In this document: in pieces, positions 29,995-38,551 of the stretch
Position numbering within the stretch: the stretch's first letter is position 1
Layout of the letters: each line of letters opens with the position of its first letter
Assembly: GCA_014647935.1 (NCBI GenBank)
Contig: BMQD01000003.1
Span: forward strand, 248,001-312,000
Length of the DNA stretch: 64,000 nucleotides
Direction of reading: 5' to 3'
Source: Planomonospora parontospora
GTDB lineage: Bacteria > Actinomycetota > Actinomycetes > Streptosporangiales > Streptosporangiaceae
The notes under the pieces: model-generated
Told to the model about the DNA's origin: nothing
Databases searched by the model: none
Seen by the model: only the letters and a program-made list of their open reading frames with translations
Program-made: the position numbers and the translations under genes

Positions 29995-30153
29995 GTACGG
30001 CCCGCGCGTGCTCCGTGCGGGCCGTACCCGTTCTCTGCGGCCCGCGCGTGCTCCGTGCGGGCCGTACCCGTTCTCTGCGGCCCGCGCGTGCTCCGTGCGG
30101 GCCGTACCCGTTCTCTGCGGCCCGCACGTGCTCCGTGCGGGCCGTACCCGTTC
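29995..30153. repeat. Array of four 40-bp hairpin units between convergent genes
   Basis: The unit starting CCCGCGCGTG recurs at 30001, 30041, 30081 and 30121 with a strict 40-bp period. Copies 2 and 3 are identical. Each unit folds into a stem (GGCCCGCGC with GTGCGGGCC around a 7-base loop). Copy 1 has an extended 13-bp stem beginning GTACGG. The one substitution in copy 4 (G to A in the left arm) turns a G-U pair into A-U. The array fills the space between the stop codons of two convergent genes, so a multiple bidirectional terminator is likely. Confidence 0.9.
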
Positions 30154-30508
30154 ACGGTTCGGGGGAGGTGAGCTCCCGGGGCACTTCGCCCTCGCAGGCG
30201 AACTCCCGGAGATCCTCGACCCGTGCCGAGGAGACGTCCTGGCGCTCCTCCCTGTCGAGGTGCTCGCCGAAGGCGGCCAGTCCGGAGTCGTCGGCGCCCA
30301 CAGCGGTGTCGATCAGGTCATGCCACTCTCCGAGATGTCGGTCCTGAACGTCCGCGGGAACGTCGTCCACCTTGCCGTGGAGCTCTGCGGCCATGTCGCA
30401 GATCTGTGCCGCCGTTGCTCCTCCGGCGCCGCAGCCCCCGCAGACCGAGGTGACGGCGAGCAGGGTGACGGCGACCGCGGACGTACGGAAGCGACTGGTG
30501 AATGTCAT
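30152..30508 (-). CDS. Small exported protein, unknown function
   Basis: The protein has 118 residues. The N-terminus is a signal sequence (SRFRTSAVAVTLLAVTSV) followed by CGGCGAGG, so it may be a lipoprotein, although the lipobox is not canonical. The mature part is acidic, with CDMAAELHGKVDDVPADVQ, WHDLIDTAVGADDSG and VEDLREFACEGEVP. Three or four cysteines could form disulfides. I do not recognise the family. Its stop codon touches the end of the hairpin array. The gap upstream of the gene (30509-30670) has no supportable gene. Confidence 0.65.
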   Translation of the reverse strand: MTFTSRFRTSAVAVTLLAVTSVCGGCGAGGATAAQICDMAAELHGKVDDVPADVQDRHLGEWHDLIDTAVGADDSGLAAFGEHLDREERQDVSSARVEDLREFACEGEVPRELTSPEP

Positions 30509-30670
30509 TCTGCAGTTCCTGGGTTCGGAGTCGGAAGGAGTCGATGATCTTCAATGGGGATGGCGCGAATTGCCGGATCGGAACGAGACGGCGAGGGCGG
30601 GTCCTTGGCGGATCGGCCCTTCCCCGCTTGACGGCTCGGGCCGTCAGGGATGATCTGCTCGGGGAGGGGA

Positions 30671-30700
30671 CGGCACCGCGAAGCGGTCGCCGCGGTGCCG
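30671..30700 (-). terminator. Hairpin after the haloperoxidase gene
   Basis: CGGCACCGCG and CGCGGTGCCG form a perfect 10-bp stem with a 10-base loop, 66 bases downstream of the minus-strand gene that ends at 30766. Confidence 0.55.
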
Positions 30701-30765
30701 ATCCGGCCGACCGGTGTGCTGGATGGGCGGGCCGTTCTGCGGGCGGTGCGGCCGCGTCGGCTCCT

Positions 30766-32268
30766 CTAGGGGGCGATGGGCGTCAGCTTGCCGGCATAGA
30801 CGTCCGCCGCGATCCTCCTGCCGAGTTCCAGGCCGTCCGTGGAGTCCCAGGGATAGTGCACTCCCAGGTAGACGCGGCTGTCGGCGTTCTCCTGAGCGGC
30901 CTGCCGGAAGCTGGTGAAGGTCTTGCTCCGCACCGGCGCGTGCGGATCCTCGGTGGTGACGGTGAAAGTGACGGCGTCGGTGCCGAAGTACTTCTTCATG
31001 ATCTCGGCCCAGGCTCCGGCGAAGGTCGCGTGGCCGGAAGCCCACGCCGGGAAGCACGGCGAGAAGTGGGTGCCGTTGCGGTCGGCCGAGAGCGGTTGCC
31101 AGTCGCGGTCCAGCTCTCCGTCCCGAATCGCCGACTCCGGTCGCCACAGGTCGATCGGGGTCCGGTACTTGACGTCCCACCCGGCGATGGAGGCGTCGGC
31201 CAACGCCAGCGAGACCAGGGCGAACAGCCGGGCGTTCTCGTACTTGCCGGAGACCCCGCGCTGTTCGGCCACCAGGCGGGTGTGGTCGAGCAGCTGCCCC
31301 GGAGGCTTGTAGGTGCCGTCCAGGTCGTTGGACCAGAACCAGGCGGCCGCGGTCTGCTCGACGGTGCGTTCGCTGGGGGTCGCCGCGGTGGAAGCGGTCC
31401 CGCCCAGCCGGCGTACCTGGTCGACCTGGGCGGCGTAGGCCGGACTGCTCAGCAGCTCCCGGTAGGTGGAGAACGCCTGCGGTGTCGCCGGTCGGTACTT
31501 CGAGCCGGAGGAGATGGCGAAGGGCCGGACTTCTCCCCAGCGGGGCGTCACCGCATCACCGGCCGTGCTGCAGGAACTTCCCGGAGCGCCGGTGGGACGC
31601 CACGCGCCGGGCTCGTTGTCCAAGGTGTAGACCGTAGCGTCGGTGGAGCCGTCGTTCGCACGGAAGTTCCGCATCCTGGTGACGACCGAGTTGACGACCT
31701 GGATGTCCAGGTAGTCGTCCGCGGTGGGCTCCGTTCCGAATCGTTCCCTGAAGCGCCGGTCGAGGTAGCTGGTCTGATCAGGGCTGTTCGGGTTGGTGCC
31801 GGGGCCGAAGAGGTCCAGGAGCACGTTGTAGGCCGTACGTCCGATCACCCGCTCCTCTTCGTCCGGAGTCTCGATGAACGAGAAGTAACTGCCCGCCTTC
31901 AGGTACGGCTCATAACGCCTGGTGCGCCATTTGTCGTGGTACATGGTCTCGGCGTCGAAGATCGCCGCATTCATCATGGCCGCGGCTCGCGCCAGCCTGC
32001 CCGGTGCCGCGTCCGGGCCGTTGAGCTCGCGGAAGACCTGGAGCAGCGTGGTGTTCCAGTAATGCGTCGGATCACCGACGTAGTTCGGCGCGGACGCCGC
32101 CGCGGGCTCCGGTGCGACGGGCACCGCGGCGACCGCGGCCAGCAGCGCGGCGGTGAGCGCCACCGTCGCCCGGCCGGGTCCTCTCGTTCTCCCGGACCGA
32201 CTGGGCGTCCGGCGCGGAACGGCGGCTCCGTAGGTGGATCTCGATTCGGCATCGCGCTTGGTCGGCAT
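30766..32268 (-). CDS. Vanadium-haloperoxidase/PAP2-like secreted enzyme
   Basis: The 500-residue protein starts at the ATG at 32268, preceded by AGGAGGAAAT. An upstream in-frame extension has no ribosome site. The N-terminus is a long Arg-rich export signal (GRATVALTAALLAAVAAVPV) ending near residue 60. The acid phosphatase/vanadium peroxidase site is present: KYRTPIDLWRP from Lys368, SGHATFAG with His413, and SRVYLGVHYPWD with His471. It is therefore a secreted vanadate-dependent haloperoxidase or a phosphatase of the PAP2 superfamily; the sequence cannot decide which. It lies alone on the minus strand, 356 bases beyond the histidine kinase. Confidence 0.85.
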   Translation of the reverse strand: MPTKRDAESRSTYGAAVPRRTPSRSGRTRGPGRATVALTAALLAAVAAVPVAPEPAAASAPNYVGDPTHYWNTTLLQVFRELNGPDAAPGRLARAAAMMNAAIFDAETMYHDKWRTRRYEPYLKAGSYFSFIETPDEEERVIGRTAYNVLLDLFGPGTNPNSPDQTSYLDRRFRERFGTEPTADDYLDIQVVNSVVTRMRNFRANDGSTDATVYTLDNEPGAWRPTGAPGSSCSTAGDAVTPRWGEVRPFAISSGSKYRPATPQAFSTYRELLSSPAYAAQVDQVRRLGGTASTAATPSERTVEQTAAAWFWSNDLDGTYKPPGQLLDHTRLVAEQRGVSGKYENARLFALVSLALADASIAGWDVKYRTPIDLWRPESAIRDGELDRDWQPLSADRNGTHFSPCFPAWASGHATFAGAWAEIMKKYFGTDAVTFTVTTEDPHAPVRSKTFTSFRQAAQENADSRVYLGVHYPWDSTDGLELGRRIAADVYAGKLTPIAP

Positions 32269-32624
32269 GCAATTTCCTCCTGCGTGCTCCGCATGGGCTC
32301 GCATACGGCTGCAAGCCTCGCGAGGCCCGCCGCGGGCGGGTGAGTGATGCCGCAAGGAAACCGTAGGTAGATCAACTCGCACATCCATCATGGGATTGAC
32401 ATTCACCGTGACTTTGACGGTAGTCATGAGCCCGTGTGCAACCGGCGCGGTAACCGGCTCGTTTCAACCGGGCGGTGGCGGCCGCCGCGATGTCCCCGGT
32501 CACCTCTTCGACGGCGGCCTCGTCCACTGGTCCGGGTCGGGGGACCGCGTGGACCGGTGCGGCCGGTACGGGCAGGACGCCGACCGCCGACGACGAGTGC
32601 CGTCACCGGGTGCGAGTCCTGCCG
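32269..32624. other. 356-base gap between histidine kinase and haloperoxidase genes
   Basis: No complete gene is supported. On the minus strand, a frame from about 32600 down to 32440 reads like coding sequence (VDEAAVEEVTGDIAAAATARL, then KRAGYRAG) with GC-rich third positions, but it lacks a start codon. It may be a relic. TTGACA occurs at 32396-32401 on the plus strand without a good -10. Confidence 0.3.
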
Positions 32625-33857
32625 TCAAGGGGCCGCGGACCGGCTTCCCCCGGAGGCGGGCACCAGCGGGAACGCCGCCACGACCTCGAAGCCGCCGTCC
32701 GGCCGGGGGCCGTGACCGATCGTCCCCCGGTACAGCTTGACGCGTTCGGCCATGCCGACCAGGCCGTGCCCGCGGGACGCCCCAGGCCGGGCGGGCGGGC
32801 GGCCGTCGTCGGCGACGCGCACCGTCAGTTCGTCCGCGCCGTAGGCCAGGGTGATCTCGGCCCGCGCGGGGCCGGCGTGCTTGAGCACGTTGGTGAGGCA
32901 CTCCTGGACGATCCGGTAGACGCACAGATCCAGCCCCGGTGGCAGGGGCCGCGGCGCGCCGGTGATCCGCATGTCCACCGGCACGCCGGCGGCCCTCAGC
33001 CGTTCGGCGAGCGGGCCCAGCCGCCCGACCCCGGGTGCGGAGGCGTACTTCTCGCCGTCGCCGCTGCCGCCGTTGTTGTCACCGCTGCCGCCGTCGTCGA
33101 CGCGGAGCAGGGACAGCAGGCGGCGCAGTTCCTCCATGGCCTCACGCCCGGTGTCGGCGATCGTGGTCAGCGCCTCCCGGGCCGTCCGGGGGTCGGAGTC
33201 CACGACGTAGGAGCCGAGGCCGGCCTGCACCGACATCACCGAGATGTGATGGGCCACGATGTCGTGCAGCTCGCGGGCGATCCGCACCCGCTCCCGGGTG
33301 ACCGCCCGCCGTTCGCGGTCCTCCTGTTCTTGCCGGAGCTGCTCGGTCAGCTCGGCCAGGCGCCGGTTGCGATCGGCGAGTCTGCGGTTGCCCAGTCCGA
33401 ACGTGCAGGTGGCCACCGCGAAGGCCAGCCCCTGGGCGGCGTTGAGCAGCACCGCGCCGTCTTCGGCCATGACCCCGGCCCACCACCACAGCGCCGTCGC
33501 CAGGCCCGCTCCGGCGAGTACGGTCGGCAGCGGGCGCTGGACGACGACGGTGTAGAGGGCGAACAGGCAGGAGAAGTTGTCCGCGCTGGGCCGGTAGCCC
33601 AGCGCGTGGTGGACCGCGGCGGCGGCGACGCAGCCGAGCAGCACGGTCAGCGGGGCCCGCCTGCGCACGGCGACGGGAAGATTGGCCGCGCAGGTCAGCG
33701 CGACGGATACCGCGTCCGGCCCCCGCCACCCGCCGCTGCGGTCGTTCGCCTCCCACACCAGCGTGAACGCGGTGAGCGCGACGGCGAGCACCGCGTCCAC
33801 CGTGTGAGGGCTCGTCCTGCCCGCACGGCCCGCCAGTGCCGCCATCGTCGCCCGCAT
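32625..33857 (-). CDS. Sensor histidine kinase, HisKA_3 type
   Basis: The 410-residue membrane kinase has four to five hydrophobic spans in residues 18-155, then a short coiled coil (RRLAELTEQLRQEQEDRERR). The phosphoacceptor is His198 in RIARELHDIVAHHISVM. The ATPase domain shows QECLTNVLKHAG and GHGLVGMAERV. A Gly/Asp/Asn-rich insert (GGSGDNNGGSGDG) separates the two parts. Such kinases normally pair with a NarL/LuxR response regulator downstream; none is present here, so it is either an orphan or its partner has been lost. It follows the two ABC transporters on the same strand. Confidence 0.93.
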   Translation of the reverse strand: MRATMAALAGRAGRTSPHTVDAVLAVALTAFTLVWEANDRSGGWRGPDAVSVALTCAANLPVAVRRRAPLTVLLGCVAAAAVHHALGYRPSADNFSCLFALYTVVVQRPLPTVLAGAGLATALWWWAGVMAEDGAVLLNAAQGLAFAVATCTFGLGNRRLADRNRRLAELTEQLRQEQEDRERRAVTRERVRIARELHDIVAHHISVMSVQAGLGSYVVDSDPRTAREALTTIADTGREAMEELRRLLSLLRVDDGGSGDNNGGSGDGEKYASAPGVGRLGPLAERLRAAGVPVDMRITGAPRPLPPGLDLCVYRIVQECLTNVLKHAGPARAEITLAYGADELTVRVADDGRPPARPGASRGHGLVGMAERVKLYRGTIGHGPRPDGGFEVVAAFPLVPASGGSRSAAP

Positions 33858-33925
33858 CTGCGCATGCTAACCAAACCGGGCCGATCGCCTCTCGGGCGAT
33901 GAACCGCCCGAGAGGGCGCGGGGCT

Positions 33926-34085
33926 CACCCGTCGGCGGTGAGCGCGTGGTGGCGAGCCGGCCGAGGGGCCGTACGGCTCACTCGCCAGGCGAGAAGCCCC
34001 GAAGGCGCTGTCCCGCTCAGACGACGGCTCACTCGTCGCCGGTGAGCGAGAAGCTCCGCAGGCGCTGTCCGGCCCAGACGACGGC
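33926..34085 (-). repeat. Tandem copies of the 3' end of the ABC permease gene
   Basis: The last 57 bases of the permease (34029-34085, encoding AVVWAGQRLRSFSLTGDE and stop) are followed directly by a diverged 51-base copy at 33978-34028. In the copy TGG has become TGA, six bases are lost, and GAGTGA is retained. A third, partial copy of the final 21 bases lies near 33926-33948 with two differences. Confidence 0.85.
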
Positions 34086-34745
34086 TCCGGCCGTGACGAG
34101 CAGCAGGGCCGCCGCGGCGAAGCCGAGCGTGATCTCGGTGGTGAGGAAGGCGGACGACGACACCTGGTCGGCCACCGTCTGGGCCCACTGCTGGATGGAG
34201 AACCGGCGGGCGCCGGGGACGAAGTTGCCCACCACGCCCTCCCAGATCACCGCGTAGGCGATGCCGATCGTGACCGCGTGCCGGGTGACCGTGCCCAGCA
34301 GCATGAACACCGCCGCGTAGGCGACGCCCCCGATCAGGGCGCCCAGGGCGAAGCCGGACGCCACCCCGGACTCCAGGCCGATCAGCAGGTAGGCGGCGGC
34401 GAAGGTCGGCACGGCGGCGAAGACCGCGACGACCGAGGCGGCGACCAGGAACTTGGTCTGCGCGATCACCGGCCGGGAGATCGGCTTGGCCAGCAGGTGG
34501 ACGACCGTCCCGTCGTCGATCTCGGGGGCGATCACACCGGTGCCCGCGATGAGGCCCAGTAGCGGCAGCATGGTGCCGACGGCGAAGGTCTGCAGGAGCA
34601 TGACCGCGGCCCGCTCCCCGCCGGCGTCGACCACGCGCAGCAGGACGGCCAGGGCGAGCAGCACCGCGGGGAGCAGCACGAGCAGCCAGACCCGGCGGCG
34701 GCCGAGCAGCGCCCGGTAGGAGATCTCGGCGATGACACCGTTCAT
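34029..34745 (-). CDS. ABC transporter permease (second pair)
   Basis: The 238-residue protein has six hydrophobic segments typical of ABC-2-type permeases, with IDDGTVVHLLAKPISRPVIAQTKFL in the conserved cytoplasmic loop (shown here as its two halves, IDDGTVVHLLAKP and ISRPVIAQTKFL). It starts with the ATG at 34745, one base before the stop of the ATPase gene 34746-35660, so the two are coupled. Substrate unknown. Confidence 0.9.
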   Translation of the reverse strand: MNGVIAEISYRALLGRRRVWLLVLLPAVLLALAVLLRVVDAGGERAAVMLLQTFAVGTMLPLLGLIAGTGVIAPEIDDGTVVHLLAKPISRPVIAQTKFLVAASVVAVFAAVPTFAAAYLLIGLESGVASGFALGALIGGVAYAAVFMLLGTVTRHAVTIGIAYAVIWEGVVGNFVPGARRFSIQQWAQTVADQVSSSAFLTTEITLGFAAAALLLVTAGAVVWAGQRLRSFSLTGDE

Positions 34746-35660
34746 TCAGCTGCTCCTGTTGATCAGGTAGGAGAAGACGCTCTCCAGGTCTTCGTCGGCC
34801 GGGGAGACCTGCCAGATCCGCACGTCCGCGTCCCGTGCCAGGCGGGGCAGCAGCCGGGTGAAGCGCCGGAAGTCCACCGCGTGGACCTCCAGGCCGGCCT
34901 CGGTGAGGGAGACGGACCCGGCGGAGGCGTCGGCGATCAGGGCCGAGGCAAGGCGGCGGTCGTCGCTGGAGCGGACCCGGAACAGGTGCGGCCGGTCGGT
35001 CATCCGGCGGCGGATCTCGCGGAAGTCGCCGGAGGCGGCGTGCCGGCCGGCGACCAGGACCTCGATGTGCTGGGCGACGCGCTCCACCTCCTCCAGGATG
35101 TGCGAGCTGAACAGGACGGTCCTGCCCTCCGCTCCCATGGAGCGGACCAGGTCCATCAGGTGCATGCGCTGGCGCGGGTCCATGCCGTTGAACGGCTCGT
35201 CCAGCAGGAGCACCGCGGGGTCGTGCACCAGCGCCGCGGCGACCTTCACCCGCTGGCGCATGCCCTTGGAGTAGGTCTCGATCCTGCGGTCGGCGGCGCC
35301 CTCCATCTCGACCAGCGCCAGCGCCTTGCCCGCGGCGCCCTCCGGGTCGGGCAGGCGGTGGAGCCTGGCGCTGGAGAGCACGAACTGCCTGCCGGTGAGG
35401 AAGCCGTAGACGGCCTCGCGCTCGGGCACCAGGCCGATCGAGCGGTAGACGTCGTGGTTGCGCCAGATCGTGGTGCCGTCGAGGGTCACGGTCCCGCCCG
35501 AGGGGGCGAGGAAACCGGCCATCATGTGCAGCAGGGTGGACTTGCCCGCGCCGTTGGGGCCGAGCAGGCCGGTGACGCCGGGGCCGATGGTCATGGTGAC
35601 GTCGTTGACCGCCACCACGTTGCCGTACCAGCGGGAGACCTGAGCCAGTTCGATGTTCAT
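34746..35660 (-). CDS. ABC transporter ATP-binding protein (second pair)
   Basis: The 304-residue ATPase has Walker A GPNGAGKST at residues 34-42, the signature YSKGMRQRV at 130-138, and Walker B LLLDEPFNGMD at 151-161, with the switch histidine in SSHILEE. A C-terminal extension of about 85 residues follows. Its ATG overlaps the end of the upstream permease by four bases. It is an export-type (CcmA/NatA-like) ATPase; substrate unknown. Confidence 0.95.
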   Translation of the reverse strand: MNIELAQVSRWYGNVVAVNDVTMTIGPGVTGLLGPNGAGKSTLLHMMAGFLAPSGGTVTLDGTTIWRNHDVYRSIGLVPEREAVYGFLTGRQFVLSSARLHRLPDPEGAAGKALALVEMEGAADRRIETYSKGMRQRVKVAAALVHDPAVLLLDEPFNGMDPRQRMHLMDLVRSMGAEGRTVLFSSHILEEVERVAQHIEVLVAGRHAASGDFREIRRRMTDRPHLFRVRSSDDRRLASALIADASAGSVSLTEAGLEVHAVDFRRFTRLLPRLARDADVRIWQVSPADEDLESVFSYLINRSS

Positions 35661-36568
35661 CGCGAGGCCGCCTTCCGGTAGCGGATGACCAGGGCGGTCA
35701 CCGAGAGTGCGATCAACCCGAGCATGATCGTGATCGCGGCCGCCACGCCGATCCCGGTCGGGTAGGAACCGGGGGCGGAGGGCTCGGCGCCGAAGATCCC
35801 GACCTGGACGGCCGCGTCCACGAGGAAGAACGGGTTGATCAGCCAGGCCCAGGCGGCGGCGTCGTAGTCGTTGACCGACTCCATCACCGCGGCGACGACG
35901 GTCGAGACGCCGGAGGCGAGCAGGTAGAGCGCGATGACCGCGGCGACGCCGAGGCCGCGCCGGGGGGTGAACGAGGCGACCGCCACCCCGACGCAGGCCA
36001 GCAGCACCGCGTAGCAGACGGCGCCCGCCATGCTCGTCAGGTAGCCGCCGGTGTCCGGGGGACCGGGCAGGTCCACCACCATTTCCCCGATGAACAGCGT
36101 GGTCAGCGGTACGGCCAGCAGCAGGAACATCGCGGCCGCCATCGCCGCCAGCTTCGCCCCGACGTAGTCCCAGAGCGTCACCGGGCGCGACAGGTAGAGC
36201 GGCAGCACGCGGAAGCGCAGGTCGGGCGCCACGGTGTACGGCGCCTGCGCGGCGAGGAAGATCGCGAGCACGGCCTGCATGATGACCGCGTACTCGGTGT
36301 AGCCGGCCATCTTCTGCTTGGCCACCGCCATGACCGCGATGGAGACCACGGCCGGCAGCATCATGGTGCCCACCAGCAGGAAGGGGATGATCTTCGCGCG
36401 GGCCGGGCGGCCGAGGCCGAAGACCCCGCGCAGGGTGTGCACCGCCAGCGCCGCGGTGGCGGGTCCGCGGCCGGTGCGCGGGCCGTCGTAGTGGCGGTAC
36501 CCGATGTCGTGGATGACGCCCGCGGGGGCGCCGCCGAGGCTCGGGGTCCCGGGTGAGAGGTCAGACAT
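35657..36568 (-). CDS. ABC transporter permease (first pair)
   Basis: The 303-residue protein starts at the ATG at 36568 (MSDLSPGTPSLGG), eight bases inside the preceding ATPase gene. An in-frame extension upstream is that gene's shadow. It has about six membrane spans and the segment LRFRVLPLYLSRPVTLWDYVGAKL, cited as LYLSRPVTLWDYVGAK, which is the common permease coupling region. GYRHYDGPRTGRG near the N-terminus is typical of ABC-2 permeases in actinobacteria. Confidence 0.9.
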   Translation of the reverse strand: MSDLSPGTPSLGGAPAGVIHDIGYRHYDGPRTGRGPATAALAVHTLRGVFGLGRPARAKIIPFLLVGTMMLPAVVSIAVMAVAKQKMAGYTEYAVIMQAVLAIFLAAQAPYTVAPDLRFRVLPLYLSRPVTLWDYVGAKLAAMAAAMFLLLAVPLTTLFIGEMVVDLPGPPDTGGYLTSMAGAVCYAVLLACVGVAVASFTPRRGLGVAAVIALYLLASGVSTVVAAVMESVNDYDAAAWAWLINPFFLVDAAVQVGIFGAEPSAPGSYPTGIGVAAAITIMLGLIALSVTALVIRYRKAASR

Positions 36569-37466
36569 CGGCGGGCTCCCTGAAGACGTCCTCGATGCGC
36601 TGGCGGCCCTGCTCCATGCGGATGAGGCTGAGGTCGAGGTCGCAGACGGCGTCGCGGACGGTGTCGTAGGTCTCCGGGGCGCGCACCTCGACGAGGAGCG
36701 TGCGGCCCGCGGCGGTGACGGTCTCACCCAGTCCGGCCAGGTGCGCGGCGAGCACGTCCCGGCCCTCCTCGACCTCGACCGTGACGGTCCGCGTGGTCTG
36801 GGTGAACTCGGAGATGGCGGAGGAGCGCAGCAGCGTGCCGCCGTCGATCACGATGACGTGGTCGCAGATCCGCTCCAGCTCGCCGAGGAGGTGGGAGGTG
36901 ACCAGCACGCTGATCCCGAACTCGGTGCCGATCCGGCGGATCAGGGCGAGCATCTCGTCGCGGCCCTGCGGGTCGAGCCCGTTGGTGGGCTCGTCCAGGA
37001 AGACCAGCTTCGGGTCGTGCACGAGGGCCTGGGCCAGCTTGACCCGCTGCTTCATGCCGGTGGAGTAGCCGCCCATCGCACGGTAGCGCTCCTCGTACAG
37101 CCCCACGTGGCGCAGCACGTCGGCGGCGCGCTCACGGGCGGCGGTGCGCGGCAGCCCGGACATCCGGGCCAGGTGCACGGTGAACTCGGTGGCGGACAGG
37201 TCGGGGGGCAGGCAGTCGTGCTCGGGCATGTAGCCCACGACCCGGCGGATCTCGGCGCCCTGCGCCGTCACGTCCATGCCGAGCACCTGCGCGGCCCCTT
37301 CGGAGGGTTCGAGCAGGCCCAGCAGGATCTTGATGAGCGTGGACTTGCCCGCGCCGTTGGCGCCGACCAGTCCGGTCACCCCGGGACCCACGGTGACGGT
37401 GAGCCGGTCGAGTGCCGTCACCCGGGGGAATCGCCTGCTGAGCCCCTCGGTGGCGAGGATAGTCAT
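36561..37466 (-). CDS. ABC transporter ATP-binding protein (first pair)
   Basis: The 301-residue ATPase starts at the ATG at 37466. Walker A GANGAGKST is at residues 35-43, the signature STGMKQR near 135, and Walker B LVFLDEPTNGLD at 153-164. It shares overall design with the second ATPase, so the operon carries two related exporters that probably arose by duplication. It begins 99 bases downstream of the coaA stop on the same strand. Substrate unknown. Confidence 0.95.
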   Translation of the reverse strand: MTILATEGLSRRFPRVTALDRLTVTVGPGVTGLVGANGAGKSTLIKILLGLLEPSEGAAQVLGMDVTAQGAEIRRVVGYMPEHDCLPPDLSATEFTVHLARMSGLPRTAARERAADVLRHVGLYEERYRAMGGYSTGMKQRVKLAQALVHDPKLVFLDEPTNGLDPQGRDEMLALIRRIGTEFGISVLVTSHLLGELERICDHVIVIDGGTLLRSSAISEFTQTTRTVTVEVEEGRDVLAAHLAGLGETVTAAGRTLLVEVRAPETYDTVRDAVCDLDLSLIRMEQGRQRIEDVFREPADV

Positions 37467-37564
37467 GATCGGACGATATCCGCCGGGGGCCGCCGCCGCC
37501 TCGGCCGTCCGGACGACCCGACCCTCGTCCGTAAGGTCGGGGAGAACCCTGATCCGGGCAGGGG

Positions 37565-38500
37565 TCAGACGCGGCGCAGCCGTACCCGGCTGATCGAGTG
37601 GTCGGCGCCCTTGCGGAGCACGAGGCCGGCGCGGCCCCGGGTGGGGGCGATGTTCTCGACGAGGTTGCGCTCGTTGATGTCGCGCCAGATGTCCCTGGCG
37701 AACGCGGTGGCCTCCGCGTCCGACATCTCGGCCAGATGCCGGAAGTAGGACTTGGGGTCCTCGAAGGCGGTGCGGCGGAGTTTGTGGAAGCGGTCCACGT
37801 ACCAGTCGCGGATGTGCTCGACCTTGGCGTCCACGTAGATCGAGAAGTCGAAGTAGTCGTTGACCGCCAGCGCGGTCGGCGGGGCGGGCTGCAGGACGTT
37901 GAGGCCCTCGACGATGAGGATGTCCGGCCGGCGCACGGTCTGCACGGCGCCCGGCACGATGTCGTACTCCAGATGGCTGTAGACCGGCGCGGTCACCTCG
38001 GGCAGCCCCGCCTTGACGTCGGCCACGAACCTGACCAGGGCCCGCCGGTCGTAGCTCTCCGGGAAGCCCTTGCGGTGCATGATGTCCCGCTCGGCGAGGA
38101 CCCTGTTCGGGTACAGGAAGCTGTCGGTGGTGATCAGCTCGACCCGCGGGTGCTCCGGCCAGCGGGCCAGCAGGGTGTGCAGGAGCCGGGCGGTGGTGGA
38201 CTTGCCGACCGCGACGCTCCCGGCGATGCCGAGGATGTACGGCGCGGGCTCCCGGCCGGCGCCGAGGAAGGTGTTGACCGCGGCGTTGCGCTGCCTGGCC
38301 CCGGTGAAGTGCAGGTTGAGCAGCCGGGTCAGCGGCAGGTAGACGTCGGTCACCTCGGCCAGGTCGATCGGGTCGTCGACGCCCCGGAGCTCCTCCAGCT
38401 CGTCCTCGGTGAGCGTGAGGGGAGTGTTCTTGCGGAGCTCGCTCCACTGCTCCCGGCTCAGCTCCACGTACGGCACCGCCGCGTCCCACCCACCTGCCAT
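37565..38500 (-). CDS. coaA: Pantothenate kinase, type I
   Basis: CoaA phosphorylates pantothenate in the first step of coenzyme A synthesis. From the ATG at 38500 it has 311 residues, normal for the family. The P-loop GSVAVGKST is at residues 94-102. Other family motifs are [41 protein letters not shown] cut to DILIVEGLN, and [10 protein letters not shown]. It leads the minus-strand ABC group. A phosphatase pseudogene lies immediately upstream on the opposite strand. Confidence 0.97.
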   Translation of the reverse strand: MAGGWDAAVPYVELSREQWSELRKNTPLTLTEDELEELRGVDDPIDLAEVTDVYLPLTRLLNLHFTGARQRNAAVNTFLGAGREPAPYILGIAGSVAVGKSTTARLLHTLLARWPEHPRVELITTDSFLYPNRVLAERDIMHRKGFPESYDRRALVRFVADVKAGLPEVTAPVYSHLEYDIVPGAVQTVRRPDILIVEGLNVLQPAPPTALAVNDYFDFSIYVDAKVEHIRDWYVDRFHKLRRTAFEDPKSYFRHLAEMSDAEATAFARDIWRDINERNLVENIAPTRGRAGLVLRKGADHSISRVRLRRV

Positions 38501-38551
38501 GGTCCGAAAGCCTACTGACCGGTCGGACACGCCCCGCCGCCGGGCTCCGCC

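Noticed and set aside
29995-30153. Possible CRISPR array
   Set aside because: The four units are near-identical across their whole length; there are no variable spacers and no cas genes.
30008-30547. Open frames through the 40-bp repeat array
   Set aside because: They exist only because 40-bp repeats keep frames open, and they conflict with the well-supported flanking genes.
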